From NCBI GenBank assembly GCA_015655145.1, contig JAATFO010000077.1, positions 1 to 64,000 on the forward strand: 64,000 bases of DNA, read 5' to 3'. The position numbers and the translations under genes were made by a program. A model generated the notes under the pieces. That model searched no databases and was not told the origin of the DNA. It saw only the letters and a list, made by a program, of their open reading frames with translations. Numbering within the stretch: the first letter of the stretch is position 1; each line of letters starts with the position of its first letter. Positions 1 through 8,639 of this stretch are shown here, in pieces. The stretch is from Enterobacterales bacterium. GTDB taxonomy: Bacteria > Pseudomonadota > Gammaproteobacteria > Enterobacterales > Enterobacteriaceae.

Positions 1-121
1 GAACGCCCATCAGGGAAAAAATGGAATCAATAAAGCCCTTTGCCGCTACAAGCGGCTGTCATTGTCGTTAGCTGGCTTGCGGAGATCAAAGCGTAGATGC
101 GGGGAGGATGTGTTCAGGTAA

Positions 122-155
122 AACTCCGCTACTACCCTCGCGGTGCGGCGGAGTT
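122..155. other. GC-rich inverted repeat
   Basis: An 8-bp perfect inverted repeat (AACTCCGC at 122-129 against GCGGAGTT at 148-155) lies downstream of the facilitator gene. No clear T run follows on either strand. It could help end transcription of the microcompartment operon, but this is not established. The stretch 1-170 shows no gene. Confidence 0.3.
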
Positions 156-172
156 ATGCCGATTAAAAGCCG

Positions 173-300
173 ATTCCTTCAGAACTATTTTCTTGCCATT
201 TTGGCCCTGAGCAGTGTGCGTAATCCTCCCGTATTATGTGTACATGCCGTTTCTTGCACGTTGCCCGTGTCCAAACCTGATCGTGCCGGGATAGGCGCTA
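173..300. repeat. Diverged copy of 141-bp dispersed repeat
   Basis: About 100 bp here align by eye with the repeat at 43218-43358 in the same orientation, sharing blocks such as TTGGCCCTG, GCAGTG, AATCCTC and CCGTGTCCA. The outer ends have drifted and the terminal inverted repeat is hardly visible. It sits just after the stop codon of the GlpF-type gene, so it occupies the 3' end of the microcompartment transcript. Confidence 0.6.
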
Positions 301-307
301 AGTGCGA

Positions 308-1132
308 TCAAATTGCGGTATTCTTCGCTGTTTTTTCGGTTTCCATATAGGGCAGATTACGTCCGATGCAATAGCGATAAATGGCCGCCCCGAGGATCCC
401 ACCAATAACCGGCGCAATCAGCGGCACAAGAAAGTAGGGGATCTCTCTACCGCCAGTCATGGCAACAGAGCCCCAACCGTTTAGCAACGTAAAAAGTTTT
501 GGACCGAAGTCGCGGGCAGGGTTCATGGCAAATCCGGTTAAAGGCGCGGTCGAGGCGCCGATAACCGCTACCAGCATGCCGATTAATAGCGGCGCCAGCG
601 GTCCCTTTGGCACACCGTTGCCGTCATCCGTTAGCGCCATGATAAGCCCCACCAGAATAGAGGTGATGACGATTTCCACGAGCGCGGCCAGCCATACGCT
701 AATACTCGCCGCCGGATAGGTGGAGAATATGCTTGCCAGGAACAGGCTGTCCTGACTGCCGCGCACCATTTGGTGAGCCTGTTCGTATTCGGTGAACAGA
801 TTGTGGTAAATAAGATAGGTCAGTGCTGCGCCACAAAAGGCACCGGCCATTTGCGCCAGAATGTAAGGCACGACTTTTTTGGCATCAAAACTGGCGAACA
901 TCCATAACGAAATAGTGACCGCCGGGTTAAGATGTGCGCCGGATATGCCGGCTGTCAGGTAGACCGCAAGGGCGATGCCAAGACCCCAGACGACACAAAT
1001 TTCCCAAAGACCAAAACTGGCGCCTGCCAGTTTCGCTGCACACAGAACACTGGTACCAAAAAACATAAATAATCCAGTACCGAGAAATTCAGCAATGCAC
1101 GGGACTTTTACTGATTCAAGTGATTTACTCAT
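308..1132 (-). CDS. glpF: Glycerol/propanediol facilitator, GlpF/PduF type
   Basis: An inner-membrane aquaglyceroporin that passes small polyols down their gradient. The 274-aa product has both NPA boxes (LNPAVT near residue 69, MNPARDFGP near residue 204). Arg and Asp follow the second box, as in glycerol-conducting members rather than water-only AqpZ. The long stretch KGPLAPLLIG matches E. coli GlpF. The start at 1132 is chosen because AGGAAA precedes it and an upstream ATG would add residues before the GlpF-like N-terminus. It is the last gene of the microcompartment operon, 107 bp after the activase, and there is no glpK here. Its likely job is substrate entry for the dehydratase, as PduF does in pdu operons. 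Function is well supported; the in vivo substrate (glycerol or 1,2-propanediol) is inferred. Confidence 0.93.
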   Translation of the reverse strand: MSKSLESVKVPCIAEFLGTGLFMFFGTSVLCAAKLAGASFGLWEICVVWGLGIALAVYLTAGISGAHLNPAVTISLWMFASFDAKKVVPYILAQMAGAFCGAALTYLIYHNLFTEYEQAHQMVRGSQDSLFLASIFSTYPAASISVWLAALVEIVITSILVGLIMALTDDGNGVPKGPLAPLLIGMLVAVIGASTAPLTGFAMNPARDFGPKLFTLLNGWGSVAMTGGREIPYFLVPLIAPVIGGILGAAIYRYCIGRNLPYMETEKTAKNTAI

Positions 1133-1239
1133 GGTATTTTCCTGTATTAAATGACGTCTGTTATTCATCACTTAATTGATTTAGCGTACAAGAGAGAAAT
1201 AAAATGGTCTACTGTTTGTATCATTATTAATGATGATGA

Positions 1240-2157
1240 TTAACCGCCGATATGGCAGTGAAACCCCATTGATTCGACAACTTTTTTCAGGCTTTCCATT
1301 TTTTCTTCCGCGTGCGACTTTGCATCGCCCATCGGATAAATTCTACCCAGTAAATTATATTTATTTTCCCCAAAGGTATGATAAGGCAGCAGATGAATGG
1401 TATCGACACCCGACATTAATTTGGCAAATTCAGCGATGCTGCGAATTTCATCCGGATTGTCGTTTACTCCAGGTATGACAGGGATTCGGACAATGACTTT
1501 GGTGATAAATGAAATGCGGATCAGATTTTCAAGAATACGGCTATTATTGACACCGGTATTTTTCTCATGAACATCTGGGTTTATTGCTTTGATATCAGTA
1601 AGCGCCAGATCAATCCACAGGAAGACATCCTCAATTACCTCTTTGGTTGTAAATCCGGTGGTTTCAATTGCTGTGTGCCATCCCTTTTCTTTGCAGGCTT
1701 TTAATAGCTCACGAGCAAACTCCGGCTGTGCCAATGGTTCTCCGCCAGATAAGGTAATCCCGCCTCCTGAACGGCGAAATAAGTTTTCCTCCTTTTGCAG
1801 TTCACGTATCACTTCACCAACGGTCATACGCTTGCCTTTCATTTCCAGTGCCTGGGTGGGGCAAACGCGAGTACATTCACCACATTCGATGCAGCGTTCA
1901 CGATCAATGAAAAAAGGATTGCCGGGAGAAAGTGCATGCTGTTTGCAAACATCAATGCATTTTCCGCAGCGAATACAATCACTCTTTTTATAGATTAATT
2001 CGGGTCGCGGGCGCTGTGATTCCGGATTACTGCACCACTTACAGGCCAGCGGGCAGCCTTTAAAAAAAGGTATTGTACGGATGCCAGGGCCATCATGCAG
2101 GGAATAGCGCTGAATATTGAATAAAACGCCTTCCGTATCGTATTCGACTCTCTTCAT
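1240..2157 (-). CDS. Glycyl-radical enzyme activating enzyme (radical SAM)
   Basis: Uses S-adenosylmethionine and a [4Fe-4S] cluster to place the radical on the glycine of the dehydratase encoded just upstream. The 305-aa product has the radical-SAM CX3CX2C motif (Cys35, 39, 42). It is followed by two ferredoxin-type four-cysteine sets (61/64/67/71 and 89/92/95/99), the arrangement of GRE activases other than PflA. SGGEPL near the middle is the SAM-binding GGE motif. The start at 2157 gives a normal N-terminus; an upstream in-frame ATG at 2184 is less likely. It lies 108 bp downstream of the GRE stop, with a strong hairpin between them. Pairing with the adjacent GRE is inferred from position. 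Confidence 0.95.
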   Translation of the reverse strand: MKRVEYDTEGVLFNIQRYSLHDGPGIRTIPFFKGCPLACKWCSNPESQRPRPELIYKKSDCIRCGKCIDVCKQHALSPGNPFFIDRERCIECGECTRVCPTQALEMKGKRMTVGEVIRELQKEENLFRRSGGGITLSGGEPLAQPEFARELLKACKEKGWHTAIETTGFTTKEVIEDVFLWIDLALTDIKAINPDVHEKNTGVNNSRILENLIRISFITKVIVRIPVIPGVNDNPDEIRSIAEFAKLMSGVDTIHLLPYHTFGENKYNLLGRIYPMGDAKSHAEEKMESLKKVVESMGFHCHIGG

Positions 2158-2225
2158 AACATCACTCGTCACAAAAGCGACCATCAGGCAACAGCTAGTC
2201 AGTCGCTAAAATCGGGTCTGATAAA

Positions 2226-2249
2226 GGGCCATGCATGCCGGCATGGCCC
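2226..2249 (-). terminator. Hairpin between dehydratase and activase genes
   Basis: A perfect 9-bp stem (GGGCCATGC / GCATGGCCC) with a 6-nt loop lies 16 bp after the dehydratase stop codon. On the transcribed minus strand it is followed by TTTAT. It may act as a partial terminator or as a 3' mRNA stabiliser, lowering activase output relative to dehydratase. The hairpin is visible; its effect is inferred. Confidence 0.55.
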
Positions 2250-2265
2250 AACAGGCAGGTTAACG

Positions 2266-4803
2266 TCAGAATTGCTGTTCGGTACGGCTGATAATGTCAT
2301 CCTGAACTTCTTTAGCCAGCACCACGAACTGGGCGCTATAACCGGCTACGCGAACCACAAGATCCTGATGCTGTTGCGGATTTTTCTGTGCTTCCAATAA
2401 CGTGTTGCGGTCGATGACATTGAACTGGACGTGCATCCCTTTCTTATCAAAGTAGTTGCGTACCAGACCACCGAAATTACGCAGACCTTTTTCTCCGGCC
2501 AGTGAAGATGGCAGGAATTTCTGGTTATATAGCGTGCCGTTCGACGCGATGAAGTGATCCAGTTTCGCCACGGAATTCGCCGCGGCAGTTGGGCCGAGGG
2601 TATCTTTACCCTGACGCGGAGATACACCGTCAGCCAGTGGTTCTTTCGCCAGACGGCCATCAGGCAGCGCGCTCACGTCTTTACCGAACAGCACGTTAGC
2701 AGACACCGGGTAGATACCGGCCTGGAAGCGACCACCGCGTGGATTAGTGTATTTTTCCACTTCCTGGCAGTAGATCAGCGCGCAATTGCGGGCGATGAGA
2801 TCCACTTCATCAATGTCGTTACCGAAACACGGTGTGTTTTCCAGAATATGGCGAATCTCTTCATAACGGGAAGTGCCCGCCGCTGGCGCTGCGCTGGCGA
2901 GCTGGCGATAGACTTCATTTTTGATCACGGCGGGATTGAGCGACCCGTGCTGATCAATAATGCGTTTGACGACATCGTAGATGTCTTGTTCGCCGAGAGA
3001 GGATTTCGCTGACGCATCATGCGGATTACTGCCTGACGAGTAGCCAAAGTTAGCATCCAGCGCACCTTTCAATTCCTGAAGCGTCAGTTTGCGGTCTTCG
3101 AAAACCTGTTTTTGCAGAGCATAAACAGAGTCGCCGGTGTCTGCGATACCGAAGGCTTGCGGGCCGGTAAAGTTGTAGATCGCGCCCCCTTCCTGGAGTG
3201 ATTTACCTCGACCGATGCAATCGTCCACCATCGCTGACAGGAACGGTAGCGGGCAGCGTTCTCCGTGAGCGATATCAACGCTGTTGCACGCTTCAACCAG
3301 TTGATGAACAAAGTGCGCCATCTGTTGCTTAAAGGCGGTAAAGAAGTCATCAATGCTGGTGTACTGCGTCAACTCGCCGGTGGTTGGGCCAATCTGTCTG
3401 GTGCCTGAACGGCCATTGTTAAGGGTAATTTCCAGTACTTTTGCCACATTGAAGAACGCGGCATCGTGCCAGCCTTCGGTACGGTGTGGTGACTGCGGTT
3501 CCACGCAACCGATGATGCAGTAATCGCGTGCGTCATGCAGTGATACGCCACGGTTTTGCAGTGCAGGGATGATCACCTCGTCGTTATACATGGCCGGAAC
3601 GCCGAGACCAAGGCGTACCAGTTCACAGGCGCGGAACAGGAATCCATCCGGGGTCCCCTGCCAAACGCGAATTGAGAATGACGGCTGTGGTAAACGCACG
3701 TGAGCGGTGGCTTCCATGCACATGTAAGTCAGGGCGTTTGTGGCATCACGACCGTCTTCCGTCTGACCGCCAACGCACAAGTTCTGGAACACTGCATAAC
3801 CAGCGAAGGCCTGGGCGGAAACTTCATCACGTGTTTTGTTGATATCATTAAGTTTAATCCAGCAGCAATCGACCAGTTCCTGGGCGAATTCTTTGCTGAT
3901 GGATTTGTCCGCCGCCAGGTAGGGATACATATACTGGTCGAAACGGCCCGGGGAGATAGAGTGACCGCTGGATTCAATCTGCAGCATGCTCTGAATAAAC
4001 CAGAATGTCTGGCATGCCTCCCAGAACGTGGTGGCGCCGTATTCCGGTACGCGGGTACAGTTTTTGGCAATTTGTTCCAGCTCGCGTTGGCGCGTTGGGT
4101 CGCGTTCTTCGCGGGCAAGGCGCGTGGCTTCCCCGGCATAGCGATGCGCGAAATTGATCGCCGCCTGATAGCTCAGGATAACAGCGTGATAGAACTGTTC
4201 CTTTTTGATGTAATCCGATGAGCTGCGATCAAGGCTTTCCAGCGCGCAAGTCACTTCATTGATGATGCCGCGGAAACCGATTTTAAGCACTTTACCGTAA
4301 TCAACGCTGACGTGACCAACCCCGCCGAAGAAGTAGTTGCCGACGGTGAACACGCCGTTGCTCATACTTTCTTTCGTTTCATCCGACATATAAGACGCCG
4401 CCAGCGAACTTGTCGTTTTTCCGGGCCAATATTTAAAGGCCTCATGCAGTTCAGCGGCGGTTTCTTTCGGAATGATAAATGGGTCAGCAACGCGGTGCTC
4501 CATGGTATCGAATTCTTTTTCGACCCAGTCATAGGAAAATTCTGGGCAGATTTCCGTGGAGCGCGGATTAATTGTTACCGCCCCCACAATCAACTCATCA
4601 GGACGAATAGTGATCGGCAGTTTATTGAATATTTTCTCAACAACTTTTGCCCGGCGCATAACAGCGGGCAAATTTTCGTTTTCTTTATAAGCCTCAGTTG
4701 CCAGCACTGCGCGTTCAGATTCTACGTAGGGTTTAGCGTGCAGAATCACATTTTTGAGTCTTACAACACGTTCTGTCGGATTAGTAAAACCTTTCTCTAA
4801 CAT
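2266..4803 (-). CDS. B12-independent glycerol/1,2-propanediol dehydratase (glycyl radical enzyme)
   Basis: Signature enzyme of the microcompartment: dehydrates a vicinal diol to an aldehyde (propionaldehyde from 1,2-propanediol, 3-hydroxypropionaldehyde from glycerol). The 845-aa product keeps every residue known for Clostridium butyricum glycerol dehydratase at the same number: His164, His281, Ser282, Cys433, Glu435 and Asp447. The radical glycine is Gly821 in RVAGYSA, 24 residues from the end as in that enzyme. The block GCVEPQ...GWHDAAFFN separates it from choline lyase CutC, which reads differently after GCVEPQ. The numbering match supports the start at 4803, which has GGGAG seven bases upstream, over the ORF's first ATG at 4866. 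Length exceeds the 787-aa clostridial enzyme by 58 residues, nearly all in one insertion at about 589-646. Which diol is used cannot be settled from sequence. Confidence 0.93.
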   Translation of the reverse strand: MLEKGFTNPTERVVRLKNVILHAKPYVESERAVLATEAYKENENLPAVMRRAKVVEKIFNKLPITIRPDELIVGAVTINPRSTEICPEFSYDWVEKEFDTMEHRVADPFIIPKETAAELHEAFKYWPGKTTSSLAASYMSDETKESMSNGVFTVGNYFFGGVGHVSVDYGKVLKIGFRGIINEVTCALESLDRSSSDYIKKEQFYHAVILSYQAAINFAHRYAGEATRLAREERDPTRQRELEQIAKNCTRVPEYGATTFWEACQTFWFIQSMLQIESSGHSISPGRFDQYMYPYLAADKSISKEFAQELVDCCWIKLNDINKTRDEVSAQAFAGYAVFQNLCVGGQTEDGRDATNALTYMCMEATAHVRLPQPSFSIRVWQGTPDGFLFRACELVRLGLGVPAMYNDEVIIPALQNRGVSLHDARDYCIIGCVEPQSPHRTEGWHDAAFFNVAKVLEITLNNGRSGTRQIGPTTGELTQYTSIDDFFTAFKQQMAHFVHQLVEACNSVDIAHGERCPLPFLSAMVDDCIGRGKSLQEGGAIYNFTGPQAFGIADTGDSVYALQKQVFEDRKLTLQELKGALDANFGYSSGSNPHDASAKSSLGEQDIYDVVKRIIDQHGSLNPAVIKNEVYRQLASAAPAAGTSRYEEIRHILENTPCFGNDIDEVDLIARNCALIYCQEVEKYTNPRGGRFQAGIYPVSANVLFGKDVSALPDGRLAKEPLADGVSPRQGKDTLGPTAAANSVAKLDHFIASNGTLYNQKFLPSSLAGEKGLRNFGGLVRNYFDKKGMHVQFNVIDRNTLLEAQKNPQQHQDLVVRVAGYSAQFVVLAKEVQDDIISRTEQQF

Positions 4804-4882
4804 ACAATAACTCCCAAAATGATATAAGCGTGATTTGTACACCACACCTGAATTGTTTGATCTCACGGCAGTGCCGGGTACA

Positions 4883-5458
4883 TTATTTAATAATATTGGC
4901 GTCTATTAAGCTGATAAAATGTCGTAATATTGACGGATGCCCCATCCAGTTGGTTGCGGTGACCAGATTGTCATCCTGGACGGCTTCATCATCTGCAGCG
5001 TTGATCCAAATTCCGCCTGCACTTTCAATGTCGGGTTTAATCGTAAAATAACCTGTCAGCTTTTTCCCTTTCAATACTCCGGCAGTAGCCAGAATTTGCG
5101 GGCCGTGACAAATAGCTGCCACAGGTAATGAATATTTTATTGCGTAATGAATAATATTCAGTACGGACTTATTAAGGCGTAAATACTCGGGTGCACGCCC
5201 TCCCGTAATATAAAAACCACAGTATTCTTGCATTCTAATTGCATCAAATGATGCGGTTAGTCGGAATAAATGGCCGGGTTTTTCGGTATAGGTTTGATCA
5301 CCTTCAAAATCGTGAATGGCGGTCTTAATATATTCCCCATTTCCTTTCCCAGGACAAACCACATCAACTCTGAAACCTGACATGCTTAATACCTGCCATG
5401 GCACCATGACTTCATAGTCTTCAGAGAAATCGCCTGCGAGCATCAAAATTTTTTTCAT
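4883..5458 (-). CDS. DJ-1/PfpI-family protein
   Basis: A 191-aa single-domain member of the DJ-1/PfpI class of the class I glutamine amidotransferase-like fold. The nucleophile elbow AAICHGPQIL gives Cys117-His118, and an acidic residue in FSEDYE (about 13-16) fits the usual Glu partner. Family members act as chaperones, proteases, glyoxalases or deglycases, so the reaction here is unknown. The gene lies between the GrpU-like shell gene (10-bp gap) and the dehydratase (79-bp gap), so it belongs to the operon. Handling of reactive aldehyde or of damaged protein is a reasonable guess only. The start at 5458 is chosen over 5512, because MKKILMLAGDF is the normal family N-terminus and 5512 would overlap the previous gene. 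Confidence 0.85.
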   Translation of the reverse strand: MKKILMLAGDFSEDYEVMVPWQVLSMSGFRVDVVCPGKGNGEYIKTAIHDFEGDQTYTEKPGHLFRLTASFDAIRMQEYCGFYITGGRAPEYLRLNKSVLNIIHYAIKYSLPVAAICHGPQILATAGVLKGKKLTGYFTIKPDIESAGGIWINAADDEAVQDDNLVTATNWMGHPSILRHFISLIDANIIK

Positions 5459-5468
5459 AAGTGAACGC

Positions 5469-5771
5469 TCAGAATGTACTGGCGTCCTCCTCAATAGTGC
5501 GCATGGCTTCATTCACTGCGGCGACTTCACCGAATATTGCCAGCGTGGTGACATGTTGCGGGCAACTGCCTACGATTTCCGACACCGCGACATGTGCGCT
5601 TTTACTGGCCTGATCAGCGTAAAAGTACAAATCCGGCACCGGCAGCATAATCAACCCGATGGCATCAATACGAACCATCTCCAGTCGGTTGCGCGACTCG
5701 GAAGGCATACGCCGTTTCAGCATGGCCAGCGTTTCCGGTGTCGGTGCGTTGATAATGCGTTTTTTCATCAC
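5469..5771 (-). CDS. grpU: GrpU-like BMC shell protein with pore cysteine
   Basis: A 100-aa single BMC-domain protein (domain about 33-95) expected to form hexamers in the shell. Aligned to the PduA-like protein of this operon, the pore segment KIGSG is replaced by GSCPQH, which puts Cys70 at the pore. This recalls GrpU of a Pectobacterium glycyl-radical microcompartment, reported to bind an iron-sulfur cluster at the pore. The first 32 residues (TPETLAMLKRRM) form a short extra helix not present in PduA. It lies 21 bp after the aldehyde dehydrogenase gene. The family call is firm; assignment as a GrpU orthologue with a cluster rests on remembered similarity and on the cysteine position. Confidence 0.8.
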   Translation of the reverse strand: MMKKRIINAPTPETLAMLKRRMPSESRNRLEMVRIDAIGLIMLPVPDLYFYADQASKSAHVAVSEIVGSCPQHVTTLAIFGEVAAVNEAMRTIEEDASTF

Positions 5772-5792
5772 AGGGCTACCCGTCTTACGTTA

Positions 5793-7301
5793 TCAGCGAA
5801 TATTGAGTGCTTCGACCATCACACACCGGCGATTCCTGGCAAACGTACGTGCCGAGGTCAGTCCTTCACCGGTAGGTCCGGCAATAGTGAACGTGGCATG
5901 GCCTTCACCACCGACACCTATTCCGGTATATGACGGACCATTTTTCACAAAAATGGTGGTTTGAATCAGACGTGCCATTTTGGTGAGTTTTTCGACATTA
6001 GTAGAATGCATCATGGCGGTATGACGGTTGCCATGTTCTACCTTGATCGCCAGTTCGATCGCCTCATCGACATTTTCCACGCGGACCACGGGCAGAATCG
6101 GCATCATTAATTCGTGCACCACAAACGGATGGTCTCGCTCCGTTTCGATCAGAATGACTTTGACCTCTTCCGGTGCGCTAATGCCTATTTTTTGCAGAAT
6201 GTAGCGGGCGTCTTTACCAACAAAAGCCGTGTTCGGACCGGTTCCCTTATCATTCAGCACCAGCGTTTGCAGTTGCAGGATGTGTTGCTTATCGCACAAC
6301 AGCAAGGCGCCGCTTTTCTTCATACAATGAATGAGATAATCCGCCACTTCGTTAACGACAATGACCTCTTTTTCCGCCACGCAGGGCAGGTTATTGTCGA
6401 AACAGCACCCGTTGATGATGTCTCTGGCCGCTTTCTCAATATTGGCGGTTTCATCCACGACCGCCGGTGGATTGCCCGCACCCGCGCCAATTGCCTTCTT
6501 ACCTGACGACATCACGGTTTTCACAATGGATGGGCCACCCGTTGCGACCAGCATATTGACGCGCGGATCGTTGATTAACGCATTGGTGTTATCAATCGAC
6601 GGATGAGAAACGGTCACGACCAGGTTGGCCGGTGCGCCAAGCCGGGATAATTGCTGATTGATCAGCGCAACGCAGTGCAGTGAAACATTGCGTGAACGTG
6701 GGTGGGGACTGAATATCACCGTATTTCCCGCGGCCAGCATACCAATGGTGTTGTTGATAATGGTTTCCGTCGGATTTGTGGTCGGTGTGATTGAACCAAT
6801 AACACCATAGGCGGAGTATTCCGTCAGGGTCAGTCCACCGTCGCCACTTAACGCGCCGGTCGTCAGGTCTTCAACGCCCGGTGTTTTTTTCGCAGCAACG
6901 CGATTTTTCACCAGTTTATCGGCATAGTTACCCATCCCGGTCTCTTCCACGGCCATCCGGGATATGGCTTGCAACACCTCTTCCTGTAGGAAAAGTTGGC
7001 GGATACCATCAACAAAGCTGGCGCGATCCTGCATTGAGCAGTGGCGATACTGGATTTGTGCATGTTGCGCGGCGGCAATGGCTTCATCCATGGTTGCAAA
7101 AGCACCGGCGCCAGATGTGGTTTCGGTAGCCGGCGCGGCGTCAGTGCGGCTCGCCAGCACACTGGCGACAATCGCTTCTATATTGTTCCGATCAGCGACA
7201 GGTGCCTCAGTGGGTGCACTTTGCACGGGGGCTTCCGGCGCTGTTTTAGTGTATTTACTCAGAACGCGAGAGACGGCCTGAGAAATTTCAAGATCGTTCA
7301 T
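5793..7301 (-). CDS. pduP: CoA-acylating aldehyde dehydrogenase (PduP type)
   Basis: Oxidises propionaldehyde (or 3-hydroxypropionaldehyde) with NAD and CoA to the acyl-CoA inside the shell. The 502-aa protein has the acylating ALDH core, with ITPTTNPTETIINN near 171-184 and the catalytic Cys307 in NNLPCVAEK. The N-terminus has two short amphipathic helices (about 3-17 and 40-52) joined by a Pro/Ala-rich linker, as in encapsulation peptides of PduP-like enzymes. The core begins near residue 68. It sits 49 bp after the trimeric shell gene. Family certain; EutE versus PduP naming is a matter of context. Confidence 0.93.
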   Translation of the reverse strand: MNDLEISQAVSRVLSKYTKTAPEAPVQSAPTEAPVADRNNIEAIVASVLASRTDAAPATETTSGAGAFATMDEAIAAAQHAQIQYRHCSMQDRASFVDGIRQLFLQEEVLQAISRMAVEETGMGNYADKLVKNRVAAKKTPGVEDLTTGALSGDGGLTLTEYSAYGVIGSITPTTNPTETIINNTIGMLAAGNTVIFSPHPRSRNVSLHCVALINQQLSRLGAPANLVVTVSHPSIDNTNALINDPRVNMLVATGGPSIVKTVMSSGKKAIGAGAGNPPAVVDETANIEKAARDIINGCCFDNNLPCVAEKEVIVVNEVADYLIHCMKKSGALLLCDKQHILQLQTLVLNDKGTGPNTAFVGKDARYILQKIGISAPEEVKVILIETERDHPFVVHELMMPILPVVRVENVDEAIELAIKVEHGNRHTAMMHSTNVEKLTKMARLIQTTIFVKNGPSYTGIGVGGEGHATFTIAGPTGEGLTSARTFARNRRCVMVEALNIR

Positions 7302-7350
7302 GCTATTTATTCCTTACTTCACATAACTTCACGCGTATTACTGCGTGCCA

Positions 7351-8136
7351 TCAAATGTACGGTGTTGTCGTCGATTTGATTGGCGCAGGGTCTAGCGCTG
7401 ACAGCAGTTGCAGACCAACGTCTCTTGCTGCAATTACCGCCTGGCGAACTGCACCAGAATCCCCGGCGAAGGTGAAGATAACTTCATTACTGAAACTGGT
7501 GCCTTTTGCCGGACTGGCGTAACCCACAGGCTCAATTACAGCGGCTTTAGCGGCTGCGTCAGCCACCACCACACCAATGGCCGCCGGGCAGGCACAGGTC
7601 ATCCCGAAGGCTTTCCCCACCGGCGCGCCGAACCCTTTATTCAAGGCATAGCTGGCGCGAGCGGTATACTGGAACTCCAGGTGTCCGGCTGGTGAGCCAT
7701 ACACATCGCCCATCGTGCGCTCAATTTCAGCCAGAGCAACTTCAACAGCGCGTCGAACATCGGATACATCAGACGCGCCGAATACGATTAAGCACCCATG
7801 GCCGCCACCGCCTTCCGTGTCACGTGCCAACTCAATAGAAAGTATTTCACTGTTGGTCGCTTTAATGGCTTCATCCGCCGCAAAAATATGTGGCCCCGCG
7901 CCTGTACGTGCACCAAGAATACCGAGTGAGCGATATTTCTTGTCGATATTCATAACGTCATGTAGCTGATGATCGACATTGGCAATAACCAGCCCAATTG
8001 TGTGCCCCAGGGCGGTGCCAACAAATTCAGTTAACCCACATCCGGTAAAACTGGCCGCGCTTTGGTTATTTTCACTCACATCAATCTGTTTATTCATTAC
8101 TTCAGATATAATCTGCTCAACAAGATTATCTCTCAT
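7351..8136 (-). CDS. pduB: Trimeric tandem-BMC shell protein (PduB type)
   Basis: A 261-aa protein with two BMC domains (about 40-140 and 150-250), which form pseudohexameric trimers in the microcompartment shell. GAGPHIFAADEAIK and the GGGGHGCLIVFG stretch are typical of PduB. The N-terminal extension LVEQIISEVMNK is an amphipathic helix like the PduB N-terminal segment thought to link shell and cargo. It starts 21 bp after the PduA-like gene and precedes the aldehyde dehydrogenase gene. No second trimeric shell gene is present in the window. Confidence 0.94.
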   Translation of the reverse strand: MRDNLVEQIISEVMNKQIDVSENNQSAASFTGCGLTEFVGTALGHTIGLVIANVDHQLHDVMNIDKKYRSLGILGARTGAGPHIFAADEAIKATNSEILSIELARDTEGGGGHGCLIVFGASDVSDVRRAVEVALAEIERTMGDVYGSPAGHLEFQYTARASYALNKGFGAPVGKAFGMTCACPAAIGVVVADAAAKAAVIEPVGYASPAKGTSFSNEVIFTFAGDSGAVRQAVIAARDVGLQLLSALDPAPIKSTTTPYI

Positions 8137-8157
8137 GGTCAGTATCCTCTGGCTTTA

Positions 8158-8439
8158 TTAACTGACAGCTTTGGGCAGAATTTTTTCCACTTCGATATGC
8201 GGGCGCGGAATAACATGCACGGATACCAGTTCGCCCACTTTAGTTGCGGCCGCTGAGCCAGCATCAGTTGCTGCTTTCACTGCGCCGACGTCACCACGAA
8301 CCATGACTGTAACCAGTCCGGAACCGATTTTTTCATATCCTACCAGCGTCACGTTTGCAGATTTAACCATGGTATCTGCGGCTTCAATTGCGGATACCAG
8401 ACCTTTTGTTTCAACCATACCTAATGCTTCTTGTTGCAT
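8158..8439 (-). CDS. pduA: Hexameric BMC shell protein (PduA/PduJ type)
   Basis: A 93-aa BMC-domain protein forming the bulk hexameric facets of the shell. It shows the family opening [18 protein letters not shown] and the pore loop KIGSG. The small polar pore suits passage of diols while slowing aldehyde leakage. GAGG-like GAGG/GAGGTC precedes the ATG at a good distance. It is the only standard single-domain hexamer in the operon, so it is probably the main facet protein. About 200 bp separate it from the upstream kinase gene, long enough for an internal promoter. Confidence 0.95.
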   Translation of the reverse strand: MQQEALGMVETKGLVSAIEAADTMVKSANVTLVGYEKIGSGLVTVMVRGDVGAVKAATDAGSAAATKVGELVSVHVIPRPHIEVEKILPKAVS

Positions 8440-8639
8440 AACGACCTCAATATTCCAGGTGAGAGTAAAAGCAAGTTATGAAATAACTTATTGGGTTGAA
8501 TCCATAGACTTAATAATTCATGCACTACGATGTTATTGTGCCAGGGACAAAATGTTTTGCCCGTCAGAGAGACTTTCTTGTTTTTCGGTATCACCTGCGA
8601 CAATAAAATCCTCCTTTATAGCAGGGCAGGGATGACGGC

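Noticed and set aside
3700-4221. 173-aa forward frame inside the dehydratase gene
   Set aside because: Antisense shadow of a strongly conserved coding region; several similar long antisense frames over gad, cyo, tig and lon were left out for the same reason.
2266-4803. Choline trimethylamine-lyase (CutC) as identity of the glycyl-radical enzyme
   Set aside because: Overall length is like CutC, but the active-site block after GCVEPQ reads GWHD and all diol dehydratase residues are at clostridial positions. The extra length is an internal insertion.
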